DNA of 64,000 nt from Mesorhizobium temperatum. GTDB lineage: Bacteria > Pseudomonadota > Alphaproteobacteria > Rhizobiales > Rhizobiaceae. Positions within the stretch are counted from its first letter, which is position 1. Every line of letters begins with the position of its first letter. A program made the translations under genes and the position numbers. The notes below the pieces were generated by a model. That model saw only the letters and a program-made list of their open reading frames with translations, was not told the DNA's origin and made no database searches. Location of the stretch: positions 248,001-312,000 of the forward strand of contig NZ_NPKJ01000053.1 in the NCBI RefSeq assembly GCF_002284575.1, written 5' to 3'. Shown one piece after another: positions 16,554 through 24,502 of the stretch.

Positions 16554-17345
16554 TTAGAGCCGATCACCTGGGGTGTCCAGTCGCATCGGCAGCCCGGCGC
16601 GGGCCATATGCGCCTTGGCTTCGGCAATGCTGTAGGTGCCGAAATGGAAGATCGATGCCGCCAGCACCGCGCCGGCATGGCCGTCGCGAATGCCCTCGAC
16701 CATGTGATCGAGCGTGCCGACGCCGCCGGAGGCGATGACCGGCGCACGCACGGCGTCGGCGACCGCGCGGGTGAGCGCGATGTCGTAGCCGGCCTTGGTG
16801 CCATCGCGATCCATCGACGTCAGCAGGATCTCGCCGGCGCCGCGATCGACCATCTGCTGAGCGAATTCGACCGCGTCGATGCCGGTCTTTTCGCGTCCGC
16901 CATGGGTGAAAATCTCCCAGCGGTCGGCCTCGCCTTCGGCCGATACTTTCTTGGCGTCGATGGCGACGACGATGCACTGGTTGCCGAACTTATCGGCCGC
17001 CTCGGCGACGAAATCGGGATTCTTCACCGCCGCCGTATTGATCGATACCTTGTCGGCGCCGGCCAAAAGCAGCTTTCTTATGTCGGCGACCTGGCGCACG
17101 CCGCCGCCGACGGTCAGCGGCATAAAACATTGTTCGGCCGTGCGGGCGACGATGTCGAAGATGGTCTCGCGATTTTCGGACGAAGCGGTGATGTCGAGGA
17201 AACAGAGTTCGTCGGCGCCGGCGGCGTCATAGGCCTTGGCCGCCTCGACCGGATCACCGGCATCGACCAGGTCGACGAAATTGACGCCCTTGACGACGCG
17301 GCCGTTCTTGACGTCGAGACAGGGGATGACACGGGCTTTCAGCAT
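16554..17345 (-). CDS. hisF: Imidazole glycerol phosphate synthase cyclase subunit
   Basis: A 263-residue (beta-alpha)8 barrel. It starts MLKARVIPCLDVKNGRVVKG with the first catalytic Asp. VGGGVR and ASGGVG form the phosphate-binding loops. With HisH it converts PRFAR to IGP and AICAR using ammonia channelled from glutamine. Its start overlaps the stop of the arginase-like gene by one base. Confidence 0.97.
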   Translation of the reverse strand: MLKARVIPCLDVKNGRVVKGVNFVDLVDAGDPVEAAKAYDAAGADELCFLDITASSENRETIFDIVARTAEQCFMPLTVGGGVRQVADIRKLLLAGADKVSINTAAVKNPDFVAEAADKFGNQCIVVAIDAKKVSAEGEADRWEIFTHGGREKTGIDAVEFAQQMVDRGAGEILLTSMDRDGTKAGYDIALTRAVADAVRAPVIASGGVGTLDHMVEGIRDGHAGAVLAASIFHFGTYSIAEAKAHMARAGLPMRLDTPGDRL

Positions 17346-18181
17346 CAGATCCTCGCAAGCGCGGCAAGAAAATCGCCAAGCAATTGCCCGACGACAGGCG
17401 GAACCTCGCCCTTGGCGTCAAAGGCAGGATCGTAGGCAGACAGGGTGACGCCGACGATCGGGATCGACTTGGCCAGCCCGCAAACCAGGTGCCGCAGTTG
17501 CTCCGGATTTGGACCTCCCGGCCTTGCATAGCGGTTCACCTGCAGCACATCCGGATCGTGAACGTCCAGATCCAGATGCAAATGGACTTGGGCGGCGCCG
17601 GCCGCCTTGAGCTTTCCGACATTGTCGAGTGCATCGGCCCATTGGGCGCGAATGATCGGCAACGTCTCTAGAAGCCGGCTTTCATCGGGATCGAGGTCGC
17701 GTGCATCGACCAGCATGCATCGCGACGGGTCGATCGCCTGGAAGCCGGGAATCGCTGACGTCATCGGGCGCCAGCAGAGCCCCAGCGTCGTCGCCAGCGC
17801 CATGCCGTCGAGAAAGCCGTAGGCGGACGTCTCGGGCGTATTGAGATCGCCATGCTGATCGATCCAGATGATCGAATCCGCGGCGTCGCCAGCCACCGCG
17901 CCGGCGGCGGTCAGGCAATTTCCGGTGAGCACGATGGGAAAACGCTCATCGTCGCGTGCCATGTCGACCTTGGTGGCGACCGCTTTGCAAACGGCGAAGC
18001 CTGTCGCGATCTCGCGTTTCTGGGCATCGCCGACTTCGCCGATGTCCTCGACGATGACATCATGGCCGCGCAGGGCAAGTTCATCGACAAGGCCGCCGGC
18101 AATGATGGCGTCGGGGCCCTGGCCAAAGCCGGCGTGGTAAAGGCCGCTGTCATAGGGTGCGAGGATGATCGAGAGTTTCAT
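17345..18181 (-). CDS. Arginase-superfamily protein inside the his operon, altered metal site
   Basis: A 278-residue ureohydrolase-fold protein. Two of the usual metal motifs are visible: WIDQHGDLNTPE (a DxHxD motif) and HLDLDVHDPD (a DxD motif). The first motif, normally GGDHS with a metal-binding His, is TGNCLTAAGAV, so that His is missing. It overlaps hisA by four bases and hisF by one, so it is co-translated with histidine enzymes. The substrate is unknown. An amidinohydrolase acting on a histidine-linked compound is possible, as is a non-classical metal site. I do not assign arginase activity. Confidence 0.82.
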   Translation of the reverse strand: MKLSIILAPYDSGLYHAGFGQGPDAIIAGGLVDELALRGHDVIVEDIGEVGDAQKREIATGFAVCKAVATKVDMARDDERFPIVLTGNCLTAAGAVAGDAADSIIWIDQHGDLNTPETSAYGFLDGMALATTLGLCWRPMTSAIPGFQAIDPSRCMLVDARDLDPDESRLLETLPIIRAQWADALDNVGKLKAAGAAQVHLHLDLDVHDPDVLQVNRYARPGGPNPEQLRHLVCGLAKSIPIVGVTLSAYDPAFDAKGEVPPVVGQLLGDFLAALARI

Positions 18182-18927
18182 CGCTCCCTCGCCTTCTCCG
18201 GTCCTGCCGCCAGGATCGCCAGTGCCTCGGCCGGATCGATACGCCCGTCATAAAGCGCGCGGCCGGAGATGGCGCCTTCGAGTTTTTGCGCATCGGGCAT
18301 GGTCATGCGCACGATGTCGGCGATCGAGGCAAGCCCACCGGAGGCGATGACCGGGATAGACACGGCGTCGGCGAGATCGATGGTGGCGTCCCAGTTGATG
18401 CCGGTCAGCACGCCGTCGCGATCGATGTCGGTGTAGATGATGGCGGCCACGCCGGCGCCCTCGAACTTCTTCGCCAGTTCGATAACGCCGAGACTCGAGG
18501 CCTCTGCCCAGCCCTCGACCGCCACCTTGCCGCCCTTGGCGTCGATGCCGACGGCGATCCTGCCCGGGAACGCCTTGCAGGCCTGCCTGACCAGATCGGG
18601 ATCGCGCACCGCCACCGTGCCGAGAATGATCCGGGCCAGCCCGCGATCGAGCCAGTCCTCGACCTGCGCCAGGGTGCGGATGCCGCCGCCGAGTTGCACC
18701 GGGTTTTTCGTCGCCTTGAGGATGGCGCCCACCGCGGCGCTGTTGACACTCTGGCCCTTGAAGGCGCCGTTAAGGTCGACGACATGCAGCCACTCAAAGC
18801 CTTGTTGCTCGAAAGCCCTGGCCTGCGCGGCCGGGTCGTCATTGTAGATCGTCGCGGTCGCCATATCGCCGTGCTTCAGGCGCACGCACTTGCCGTCCTT
18901 GAGGTCGATGGCCGGGAACAGGATCAC
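18178..18927 (-). CDS. hisA: ProFAR isomerase
   Basis: A 249-residue (beta-alpha)8 barrel. It starts ILFPAIDLKDGKCVRLKHGD with the catalytic Asp, has QLGGGIR and IASGGL phosphate loops, and YTDIDRDG carries the second catalytic Asp. It isomerises ProFAR to PRFAR. The start is a GTG at 18927 with GAAGG upstream inside the end of the DUF1330 gene. The stop overlaps the arginase-like gene (ATGA). Confidence 0.96.
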   Translation of the reverse strand: MILFPAIDLKDGKCVRLKHGDMATATIYNDDPAAQARAFEQQGFEWLHVVDLNGAFKGQSVNSAAVGAILKATKNPVQLGGGIRTLAQVEDWLDRGLARIILGTVAVRDPDLVRQACKAFPGRIAVGIDAKGGKVAVEGWAEASSLGVIELAKKFEGAGVAAIIYTDIDRDGVLTGINWDATIDLADAVSIPVIASGGLASIADIVRMTMPDAQKLEGAISGRALYDGRIDPAEALAILAAGPEKARER

Positions 18928-18930
18928 CGT

Positions 18931-19221
18931 TCAGGCGCCTTCAACAATGACGAAGTGACCGGTCGAGGCGGCAAGCCTGTACTTCAATGCCTCCCGGTAT
19001 TCAGGCGACTCGTAGCATTCTATCGCCCTGTCGTAGGACTCGAACTCCACCAGGACGTGGCGGTTGCCTGTCGGCCCTTCCGGGTTCGCGTAACGCCCCG
19101 CACGCACGGGAAACTTCGCACCATATTTCGCAAACGCCGCCGCGTTCGCCTCGATATATTGCTTGTAGCCCTCGGGATCGCGGACATCGATCATCGCCAT
19201 CCAGTAGCCTTTCTTGCTCAT
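18931..19221 (-). CDS. DUF1330 protein in the his operon
   Basis: A 96-residue protein of the DUF1330 dimeric alpha/beta-barrel fold, with the usual YWMAMIDVRDPEGYKQYIEANAAAF start pattern and VEFESYDRA. Function is unknown. The fold resembles small ferredoxin-like dimers. It sits between hisH and hisA with very short gaps (three and four bases), so it is part of the operon. Inserts at this place are common in Rhizobiales. Confidence 0.88.
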   Translation of the reverse strand: MSKKGYWMAMIDVRDPEGYKQYIEANAAAFAKYGAKFPVRAGRYANPEGPTGNRHVLVEFESYDRAIECYESPEYREALKYRLAASTGHFVIVEGA

Positions 19222-19225
19222 TATC

Positions 19226-19876
19226 CTAGGGCCTCCAGCGCAGGAAATTGGTGATCAGCGCCAGGCCAAGCGCCTGGCTCTTTTCGGGATGGAACTGCGT
19301 GCCGGCGAGATTGTCGCTGACAACAGCGGCCGTCACCGGACCACCGTAATCGGCAATCGCCAGCACGTCCTCCGGCTTCTGCGCGTCGAGATGATAGGAA
19401 TGGACGAAATAGGCGTGCAGCCCCTTGGCGCCGGTTGGAATGCCGGAAAACAGCGGATGCTTGCGCGTGAGCTCGATCGTGTTCCAGCCGATCTGCGGGA
19501 TCTTCAGCGCCGGATCGGCCGGGGTGATCTCCTTGACGTCGCCGGCGATCCAGCCAAAACCTTTTGTAACGGTCTTTTCCAGGCCCCGCTCCGACATCAG
19601 CTGCATGCCGACGCAGATGCCGAGGAACGGCCGCCCCTTGACGGTCGCCACCTCCTCGACCGCCTCCCACATGCCGGCCACAGCGCGCAGCCCGGCCGCG
19701 CAATCGGCGTAGGCGCCGACGCCGGGCAGGACGACGCGGTCGGCGGTTCTGACACGCTCGGCATCGGCGGTCAGGTCGATGGCGGCGGCTATACCGGCTT
19801 CATGCGCGGCGCGCTCGAAGGCCTTGGTGGCCGAGCGCAGGTTGCCCGAGCCGTAGTCGATGATCGCGACCCGCAT
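19226..19876 (-). CDS. hisH: Imidazole glycerol phosphate synthase glutaminase subunit
   Basis: A 216-residue class-I glutamine amidotransferase. It starts VAIIDYGSGNLRSATKAFE. The nucleophile Cys is in LGICVGMQLM, and the catalytic His and Glu are in GTQFHPEKSQ. It supplies ammonia to HisF. It lies one base after the DUF2628 stop. Confidence 0.97.
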   Translation of the reverse strand: MRVAIIDYGSGNLRSATKAFERAAHEAGIAAAIDLTADAERVRTADRVVLPGVGAYADCAAGLRAVAGMWEAVEEVATVKGRPFLGICVGMQLMSERGLEKTVTKGFGWIAGDVKEITPADPALKIPQIGWNTIELTRKHPLFSGIPTGAKGLHAYFVHSYHLDAQKPEDVLAIADYGGPVTAAVVSDNLAGTQFHPEKSQALGLALITNFLRWRP

Positions 19877-19877
19877 G

Positions 19878-20354
19878 TCAGGGTCTTCCAGGAGTGTGGT
19901 TCAACCCTAGCGCGATGCCCATATGCGCTGGCCGGGCATGGGCAGCATCCGGGACGATGCGTTGCGCGGGCGCTTGCTCATCCGAATGCGCTTCGGCTTC
20001 CAGCACATAGCGCGTATCGGCATCGTCGATCCTGCCGGCCGCGACGACGCCCCATTCATGCCAGCCACGACGGCGCAACGCGGCAATCCGCAAGGCCTGA
20101 CCTTCCAGACCGACGTAGAGCGATACAAGCAGCGACAGCAGCGGGCCGGCGAGCCCAAAGTTCAATCCTTCGGCAAGCATCGAAAGGAGAGCCATGGCGA
20201 CAAACGCCAGTGCTGCCTCGATCCACAACCGGTGCAAGAGCAGCCACAGCGGCGGCACGAGGAAGCCGAGCCAGGAAAACCCATCACGGACAAAGGCCGT
20301 TGTGTCAGGCTTTTCGCCGCGGCCCGGCGGTTCCATCACGACATAGATCGCCAT
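19878..20354 (-). CDS. DUF2628 membrane protein in the his operon
   Basis: A 158-residue protein with DUF2628 features: a short soluble N-terminus (YVVMEPP, FVRDGFSWLGFLVPPLWLLLHRLW) and two or three membrane segments between about 28 and 80, then a soluble tail. Function is unknown. It stands between hisB and hisH with gaps of three and one bases, as in other Rhizobiales. Confidence 0.88.
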   Translation of the reverse strand: MAIYVVMEPPGRGEKPDTTAFVRDGFSWLGFLVPPLWLLLHRLWIEAALAFVAMALLSMLAEGLNFGLAGPLLSLLVSLYVGLEGQALRIAALRRRGWHEWGVVAAGRIDDADTRYVLEAEAHSDEQAPAQRIVPDAAHARPAHMGIALGLNHTPGRP

Positions 20355-20357
20355 CGC

Positions 20358-20957
20358 CTATCCCTTCAGAGATCCCTTGGTGGAAGGAACCGCGTCCGGC
20401 TGGCGCGGGTCGCTTTCAAGCGCGATGCGCAGCGCACGCGCCACCGCCTTGAAGCAGGTCTCGGCGATGTGGTGATTGTTGGCGCCGTAGTGGTTGGTGA
20501 CATGCAGCGTGATGCCGGCATTCTGCGCCAGGGCCTGGAAGAATTCGCGCACCAGTTCGGTGTCGAACGTGCCGATCTTCGGCGACGAGAACGCAACGTT
20601 CCAGACAAGGAAAGGACGGCCGGAGACGTCGATCGCCGCGCGCGTCAGCGTCTCGTCCATGGCGAGATCGACCGAGGCATAGCGCATGATGCCGCGCCGC
20701 TCGCCCAACGCCTTGGCAAGCGCCTGGCCGAGCGCGATGCCGGTGTCCTCGACCGTGTGGTGGTCGTCTATGTGCAGATCGCCCTTGGCCTTGAGCGTCA
20801 TGTCGATCAGCGAATGGCGCGACAACTGGTCCAGCATGTGGTCGAAGAAGCCGACGCCCGTCGAAATATCGGATTTTCCCGAGCCGTCGACCTGGACCGA
20901 TACGGAGATGTCGGTTTCCCCAGTCTTGCGGCTGGCGGTGGCGGAACGGGGCAGCAT
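20358..20957 (-). CDS. hisB: Imidazoleglycerol-phosphate dehydratase
   Basis: A 199-residue monofunctional HisB dehydratase. The Mn-binding histidine motifs are FFDHMLDQLSRHS, DDHHTVEDTGIALGQAL and NNHHIAETCFKA. It converts IGP to imidazole acetol phosphate. It is the first gene of the minus-strand his block, with a 223-base divergent gap to hslV. I saw no histidine-rich leader peptide before it. Confidence 0.96.
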   Translation of the reverse strand: MLPRSATASRKTGETDISVSVQVDGSGKSDISTGVGFFDHMLDQLSRHSLIDMTLKAKGDLHIDDHHTVEDTGIALGQALAKALGERRGIMRYASVDLAMDETLTRAAIDVSGRPFLVWNVAFSSPKIGTFDTELVREFFQALAQNAGITLHVTNHYGANNHHIAETCFKAVARALRIALESDPRQPDAVPSTKGSLKG

Positions 20958-21180
20958 GACCTCATCCTTGTCCAGAGTTCAGGCGTTCCAAGCGTCCACA
21001 TGCTTGAAAACGAGAGCCTTCTAGCAGCATGATCCGGCGATTGCCAGTTGCCATCCCAGGGGATATCGAGCCTGGCGGATGGCCGGTTTGCAATCATCGG
21101 ACCTATGCATACATATGGCCGATCAAGTCACTCGTAACGCGCCAATCGCCTTTCGGGATCGGTGCTGATCGGAGCAGAAA
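20958..21180. promoter_or_regulatory. Divergent hisB/hslV promoter region
   Basis: On the plus strand TTGCAA (21088-21093), a 16-base spacer and TACATA (21110-21115) form a plausible hslV promoter about 65 bases before the ATG. I could not find a convincing heat-shock (sigma-32) promoter at standard spacing. Confidence 0.35.
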
Positions 21181-21732
21181 ATGTCGAATGAACTGACCAT
21201 GCACGCCACGACCATCGTGACGGTGCGCAAGGGCAGCAAGGTGGTGATCGCCGGCGACGGCCAGGTCAGTCTCGGCCAGACCATCATGAAGGGCAACGCC
21301 AAGAAGGTGCGCCGCATCGGCAAGGGCGGCAACGTCATCGCCGGGTTCGCCGGTGCCACCGCCGATGCCTTCACCCTTCTGGAGCGGCTGGAAGCCAAAC
21401 TCGAACAATATCCGGATCAACTGACGCGGGCCTGCGTCGAGCTCGCCAAGGACTGGCGCACCGACCGCTATCTGCGCCGGCTGGAAGCGATGATGCTGGT
21501 CGCCGACAAGTCGGTTTCGCTGGCGCTGACCGGCACCGGCGACGTGCTCGAACCCGAACACGGTGTCATGGCGATCGGTTCGGGCGGCAACTACGCGCTG
21601 GCCGCGGCGCGCGCGCTGATGGATTCCGACAAGGATGCCGAGGAGATCGCCCGCAAGGCGATGCAGATCGCATCCGAAATTTGCGTCTACACCAACAACA
21701 ACTTCGTTATCGAAACCCTCGATGCCGGCTGA
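21181..21732 (+). CDS. hslV: HslV protease subunit
   Basis: A 183-residue proteasome-beta-like peptidase of the HslUV complex. The catalytic Thr of TTIVTVRKG follows a short leader (MSNELTMHA). The rest has VVIAGDGQVSLG and GFAGATADAFTLLERLE. The ATG at 21181 follows GGAG with good spacing. In most bacteria the active Thr is residue 2. Here the leader must be cleaved, or a start at the internal ATG (21199) used. It begins the hslV-GNAT-DUF2585-hslU operon. Confidence 0.96.
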   Translation: MSNELTMHATTIVTVRKGSKVVIAGDGQVSLGQTIMKGNAKKVRRIGKGGNVIAGFAGATADAFTLLERLEAKLEQYPDQLTRACVELAKDWRTDRYLRRLEAMMLVADKSVSLALTGTGDVLEPEHGVMAIGSGGNYALAAARALMDSDKDAEEIARKAMQIASEICVYTNNNFVIETLDAG

Positions 21733-21742
21733 GCCGGTCGCT

Positions 21743-21791
21743 GGCCATGATCCCGAAAAGTGGAAACCGGTTTTCGGAGGAGATCATGGCC
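21743..21791. repeat. Dispersed repeat, copy F, carrying an SD and start codon
   Basis: Perfect ten-base inverted ends GGCCATGATC and GATCATGGCC. The interior reads CCGAAAAGTGGAAACCGG then TTTTCGGAGGA. The GGAGGA and the ATG (21786) of the following acetyltransferase gene lie within its right arm. Confidence 0.85.
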
Positions 21792-22325
21792 AAACAAGAA
21801 AATAGATATGATTTTCGGCCGGTGACGGAGGCGGACCTGCCGATGATCGCGGCATGGCTCGCCGAGCCGCATGTCGCGGAGTGGTGGGATGATCCCGAGA
21901 CGGAGATCGCCCAGATCCGCGAGCACATCGATAGCATTTCCGTCGAACCGCTGATCATCGAACTCGACGGCGAGCCGATCGGCTACATGCAGAGCTACGA
22001 CCCGCATCTGGAGGACGGCCATCCCTATAGCGACCAGCCGTTCGGCACGCTCGGCATCGATCTGTCGATCGGCAGGCCTGAGCTTGTCGGACGCGGCCAC
22101 GGCTCGGCAATTGTCCGGCAGTTCGTGGAACAACTGTTCGAGGAAGGGGCGCCGCGTGTCATTATCGACCCGGACCCGGCCAACGGACGAGCGATCCGCG
22201 CCTATGAAAAGGCCGGTTTCAGGGCTATCGATCGAAGGCAATCGGAATATGGCGACGCCGTGCTGATGGCGATCGATGCCGAAGAGGGCGATGTCGAAGA
22301 GGGCGATGCCAAAGGGGGGCAGTAA
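21786..22325 (+). CDS. GNAT acetyltransferase (AAC(6')-like)
   Basis: A 179-residue GNAT protein. It has FRPVTEADLPMIAAWLAEPHVAEWW at the N-terminus, the acetyl-CoA loop LVGRGHGSAIVRQF and the C-terminal RAIRAYEKAGFR. This subfamily includes aminoglycoside 6'-acetyltransferases and siderophore acyltransferases, so the substrate is open. The tail has a doubled EEGDVEEGDA run. Its ribosome binding site and ATG lie inside a dispersed repeat. Presence between hslV and hslU is conserved in relatives. Confidence 0.85.
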   Translation: MAKQENRYDFRPVTEADLPMIAAWLAEPHVAEWWDDPETEIAQIREHIDSISVEPLIIELDGEPIGYMQSYDPHLEDGHPYSDQPFGTLGIDLSIGRPELVGRGHGSAIVRQFVEQLFEEGAPRVIIDPDPANGRAIRAYEKAGFRAIDRRQSEYGDAVLMAIDAEEGDVEEGDAKGGQ

Positions 22326-22329
22326 CAGC

Positions 22330-22932
22330 ATGAGCACAACCGGCGCCGACAAAACCGTCTCGGCCTACGAAGACAGCTGGCGGATGGGGCTTCTGCTCGT
22401 CCTCGGCCTGATTATATTCCAGGCCGGAGCCCTTTACGGCATGGGCCGAACGCCGATCTGTACATGCGGCTATGTCAAGCTGTGGCACGGCATCGTGCAA
22501 AGCTCGGAGAATTCCCAGCATATTTCCGACTGGTACGCATTCTCGCACCTCATCCACGGCTTCCTGTTCTATGCGCTGGCGTGGTTTCTGTTCCCGCGCT
22601 CCCCGATCGGGCTCAGGCTGGCATTTGCGGTCGTCATAGAGGGTGGCTGGGAACTTCTCGAGAACAGCCCTTTGATCATCGAGCGCTATCGCGCCGGCAC
22701 AATTTCCCTGGATTACTACGGCGACAGCATCATCAATTCGGTGGCGGATACGCTGGCGATGGTGCTGGGATTTGTGATGGCGCGGAGGCTTCCTATATGG
22801 GTGATCGTGACCCTCGCCCTCATCTTCGAATTCGGTGTCGGCTACATCATCAGGGACAATCTGACACTCAACGTGATCATGCTGCTGCATCCGTTCGAGT
22901 CCATCCGGCAGTGGCAAAGTGGAATTTGGTGA
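22330..22932 (+). CDS. DUF2585/UPF0314 membrane protein
   Basis: A 200-residue protein with about five hydrophobic segments, starting at ATG 22330 (MSTTGADK). Signature pieces are CGYVKLWHG, SQHISDWYAFSHLIHGFLFY and EGGWELLENSPLII, typical of UPF0314. The function is not known. Its stop is one base before the hslU ATG, so it is tightly coupled to the chaperone gene. Confidence 0.88.
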   Translation: MSTTGADKTVSAYEDSWRMGLLLVLGLIIFQAGALYGMGRTPICTCGYVKLWHGIVQSSENSQHISDWYAFSHLIHGFLFYALAWFLFPRSPIGLRLAFAVVIEGGWELLENSPLIIERYRAGTISLDYYGDSIINSVADTLAMVLGFVMARRLPIWVIVTLALIFEFGVGYIIRDNLTLNVIMLLHPFESIRQWQSGIW

Positions 22933-22933
22933 T

Positions 22934-24247
22934 ATGAGCACATTCTCGCCCCGCGAAATCGTTTCGGAACTCGATCGCTTCATCATCGGCCAGAAGGACG
23001 CCAAGCGCGCCGTGGCCATCGCCTTGCGCAACCGCTGGCGCCGCCAGCAGCTCGAAGGCCAGATGCGTGAAGAGGTGATGCCGAAGAATATCCTGATGAT
23101 CGGCCCGACCGGCGTCGGCAAGACCGAGATCTCGCGCCGCCTGGCACGCCTTGCGGGTGCGCCGTTCGTCAAGGTCGAGGCGACCAAGTTCACCGAGGTC
23201 GGCTATGTCGGCCGCGACGTCGAGCAGATCATCCGCGATCTGGTCGAGATCGCCATCGGGCTGGTGCGCGAGAAGATGCGCGAGGATGTCAAGGCGCGCG
23301 CCCATATCAATGCCGAGGAACGTGTGCTGGAAGCGCTCGTCGGTAAGACGGCGAGCCCGGCCACGCGCGACAGTTTCCGCAAGAAGCTGCGCGACGGCGA
23401 GCTTGACCACAAGGAGATCGAGATCGAAGTGAACGACACCGGCACCGGCGGCATGCCCGGCTTCGAGATCCCCGGCATGCCGGGCGCCAATATCGGCGTG
23501 TTGAACATCAACGACATGCTGTCGAAAGCGATGGGCGGTCAGAAGACCAAGACGCGCAAGACGACGGTGAAGGAATCCTACACGCTGCTGGTCGGCGACG
23601 AGTCCGACAAGCTGCTCGACCAGGATGAGGTGGTGCGCAGGGCGCTCGAATCGACCGAAAACGACGGCATCGTCTTCCTTGATGAGATCGACAAGATCGC
23701 CTCGCGCGAGGGCGGCATGGGCGCCGGTGTTTCCCGCGAAGGTGTGCAGCGCGACCTGCTGCCGCTTGTCGAAGGCACCACGGTCGCGACCAAATACGGA
23801 CCGGTGAAGACGGACCACATCCTGTTCATCGCATCGGGCGCGTTTCACGTTGCTAAGCCGTCGGACCTGCTGCCAGAACTGCAGGGCCGTCTGCCGATCC
23901 GCGTCGAGCTGCGTGCGCTGGAGAAGGACGATTTCGTCCGCATCCTGACCGAGACCGAGGCCAGCCTGATCAAGCAGTACATCGCGCTGATGAAGACCGA
24001 GGGCGTCGATCTCGTCTTCACGGACGACGCCATCGATTCGCTGGCCGGCATCGCCGTCGATCTCAACGCCAGCGTCGAGAACATCGGCGCCAGGCGGCTG
24101 CAGACGGTGATGGAGCGTGTGCTGGACGAGATCTCCTATGACGCGCCGGACCGCCACGGCACGTCGGTGACCATCGACGCCGCCTATGTGCAAAAGCATG
24201 TCGGCGACCTGTCCAGAAACACGGATTTGTCGCGTTTCATCCTGTAG
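22934..24247 (+). CDS. hslU: HslU ATPase
   Basis: A 437-residue AAA+ unfoldase that feeds substrates to HslV. Walker A is GPTGVGKTEISRRLA near residue 60 and Walker B is GIVFLDEIDKIA, with the variable I domain between. The C-terminal ARRLQTVMERVLDEISYDAP and the final DLSRFIL tail, which docks into HslV, are intact. ATG 22934 was chosen over an in-frame upstream TTG. Confidence 0.97.
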   Translation: MSTFSPREIVSELDRFIIGQKDAKRAVAIALRNRWRRQQLEGQMREEVMPKNILMIGPTGVGKTEISRRLARLAGAPFVKVEATKFTEVGYVGRDVEQIIRDLVEIAIGLVREKMREDVKARAHINAEERVLEALVGKTASPATRDSFRKKLRDGELDHKEIEIEVNDTGTGGMPGFEIPGMPGANIGVLNINDMLSKAMGGQKTKTRKTTVKESYTLLVGDESDKLLDQDEVVRRALESTENDGIVFLDEIDKIASREGGMGAGVSREGVQRDLLPLVEGTTVATKYGPVKTDHILFIASGAFHVAKPSDLLPELQGRLPIRVELRALEKDDFVRILTETEASLIKQYIALMKTEGVDLVFTDDAIDSLAGIAVDLNASVENIGARRLQTVMERVLDEISYDAPDRHGTSVTIDAAYVQKHVGDLSRNTDLSRFIL

Positions 24248-24393
24248 CAGGCGATCCATCCTACAAGAGATGGGCCGGGCGAGCCGGCAAGTTCTGAAAC
24301 GTGTGGCCAAATGGAAGCATCTGGCCAGCTTTTGTCTTGCCGGGCGAAGGGGCTCTCGACTCCCCTTCCAGCTTTACCTAGTTTGCCCGGCAA

Positions 24394-24434
24394 CTACAGC
24401 GCGCGCGTCCTTGGACGCGCAAGGGACGCTGTAG
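24394..24434. repeat. Double-stem repeat, family D copy 2
   Basis: Outer stem CTACAGCG/CGCTGTAG (24394-24401 and 24427-24434) encloses inner stem GCGCGTCC/GGACGCGC (24403-24410 and 24413-24420). Same nested design as 13211-13249. Confidence 0.65.
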
Positions 24435-24445
24435 CACTTGATTTG

Positions 24446-24484
24446 GCGCATGACCCCCGAAAATCGAATCCGGGGGTCATGCGC
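24446..24484. repeat. Perfect 14-bp hairpin upstream of the DUF1402 gene
   Basis: GCGCATGACCCCCG (24446-24459) pairs perfectly with CGGGGGTCATGCGC (24471-24484) around an 11-base AT-rich loop. It ends 18 bases before the next start codon and has no T tract, so I class it as a repeat and not a terminator. Confidence 0.7.
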
Positions 24485-24502
24485 TGTTACAGGCGGCGGC
24501 GC

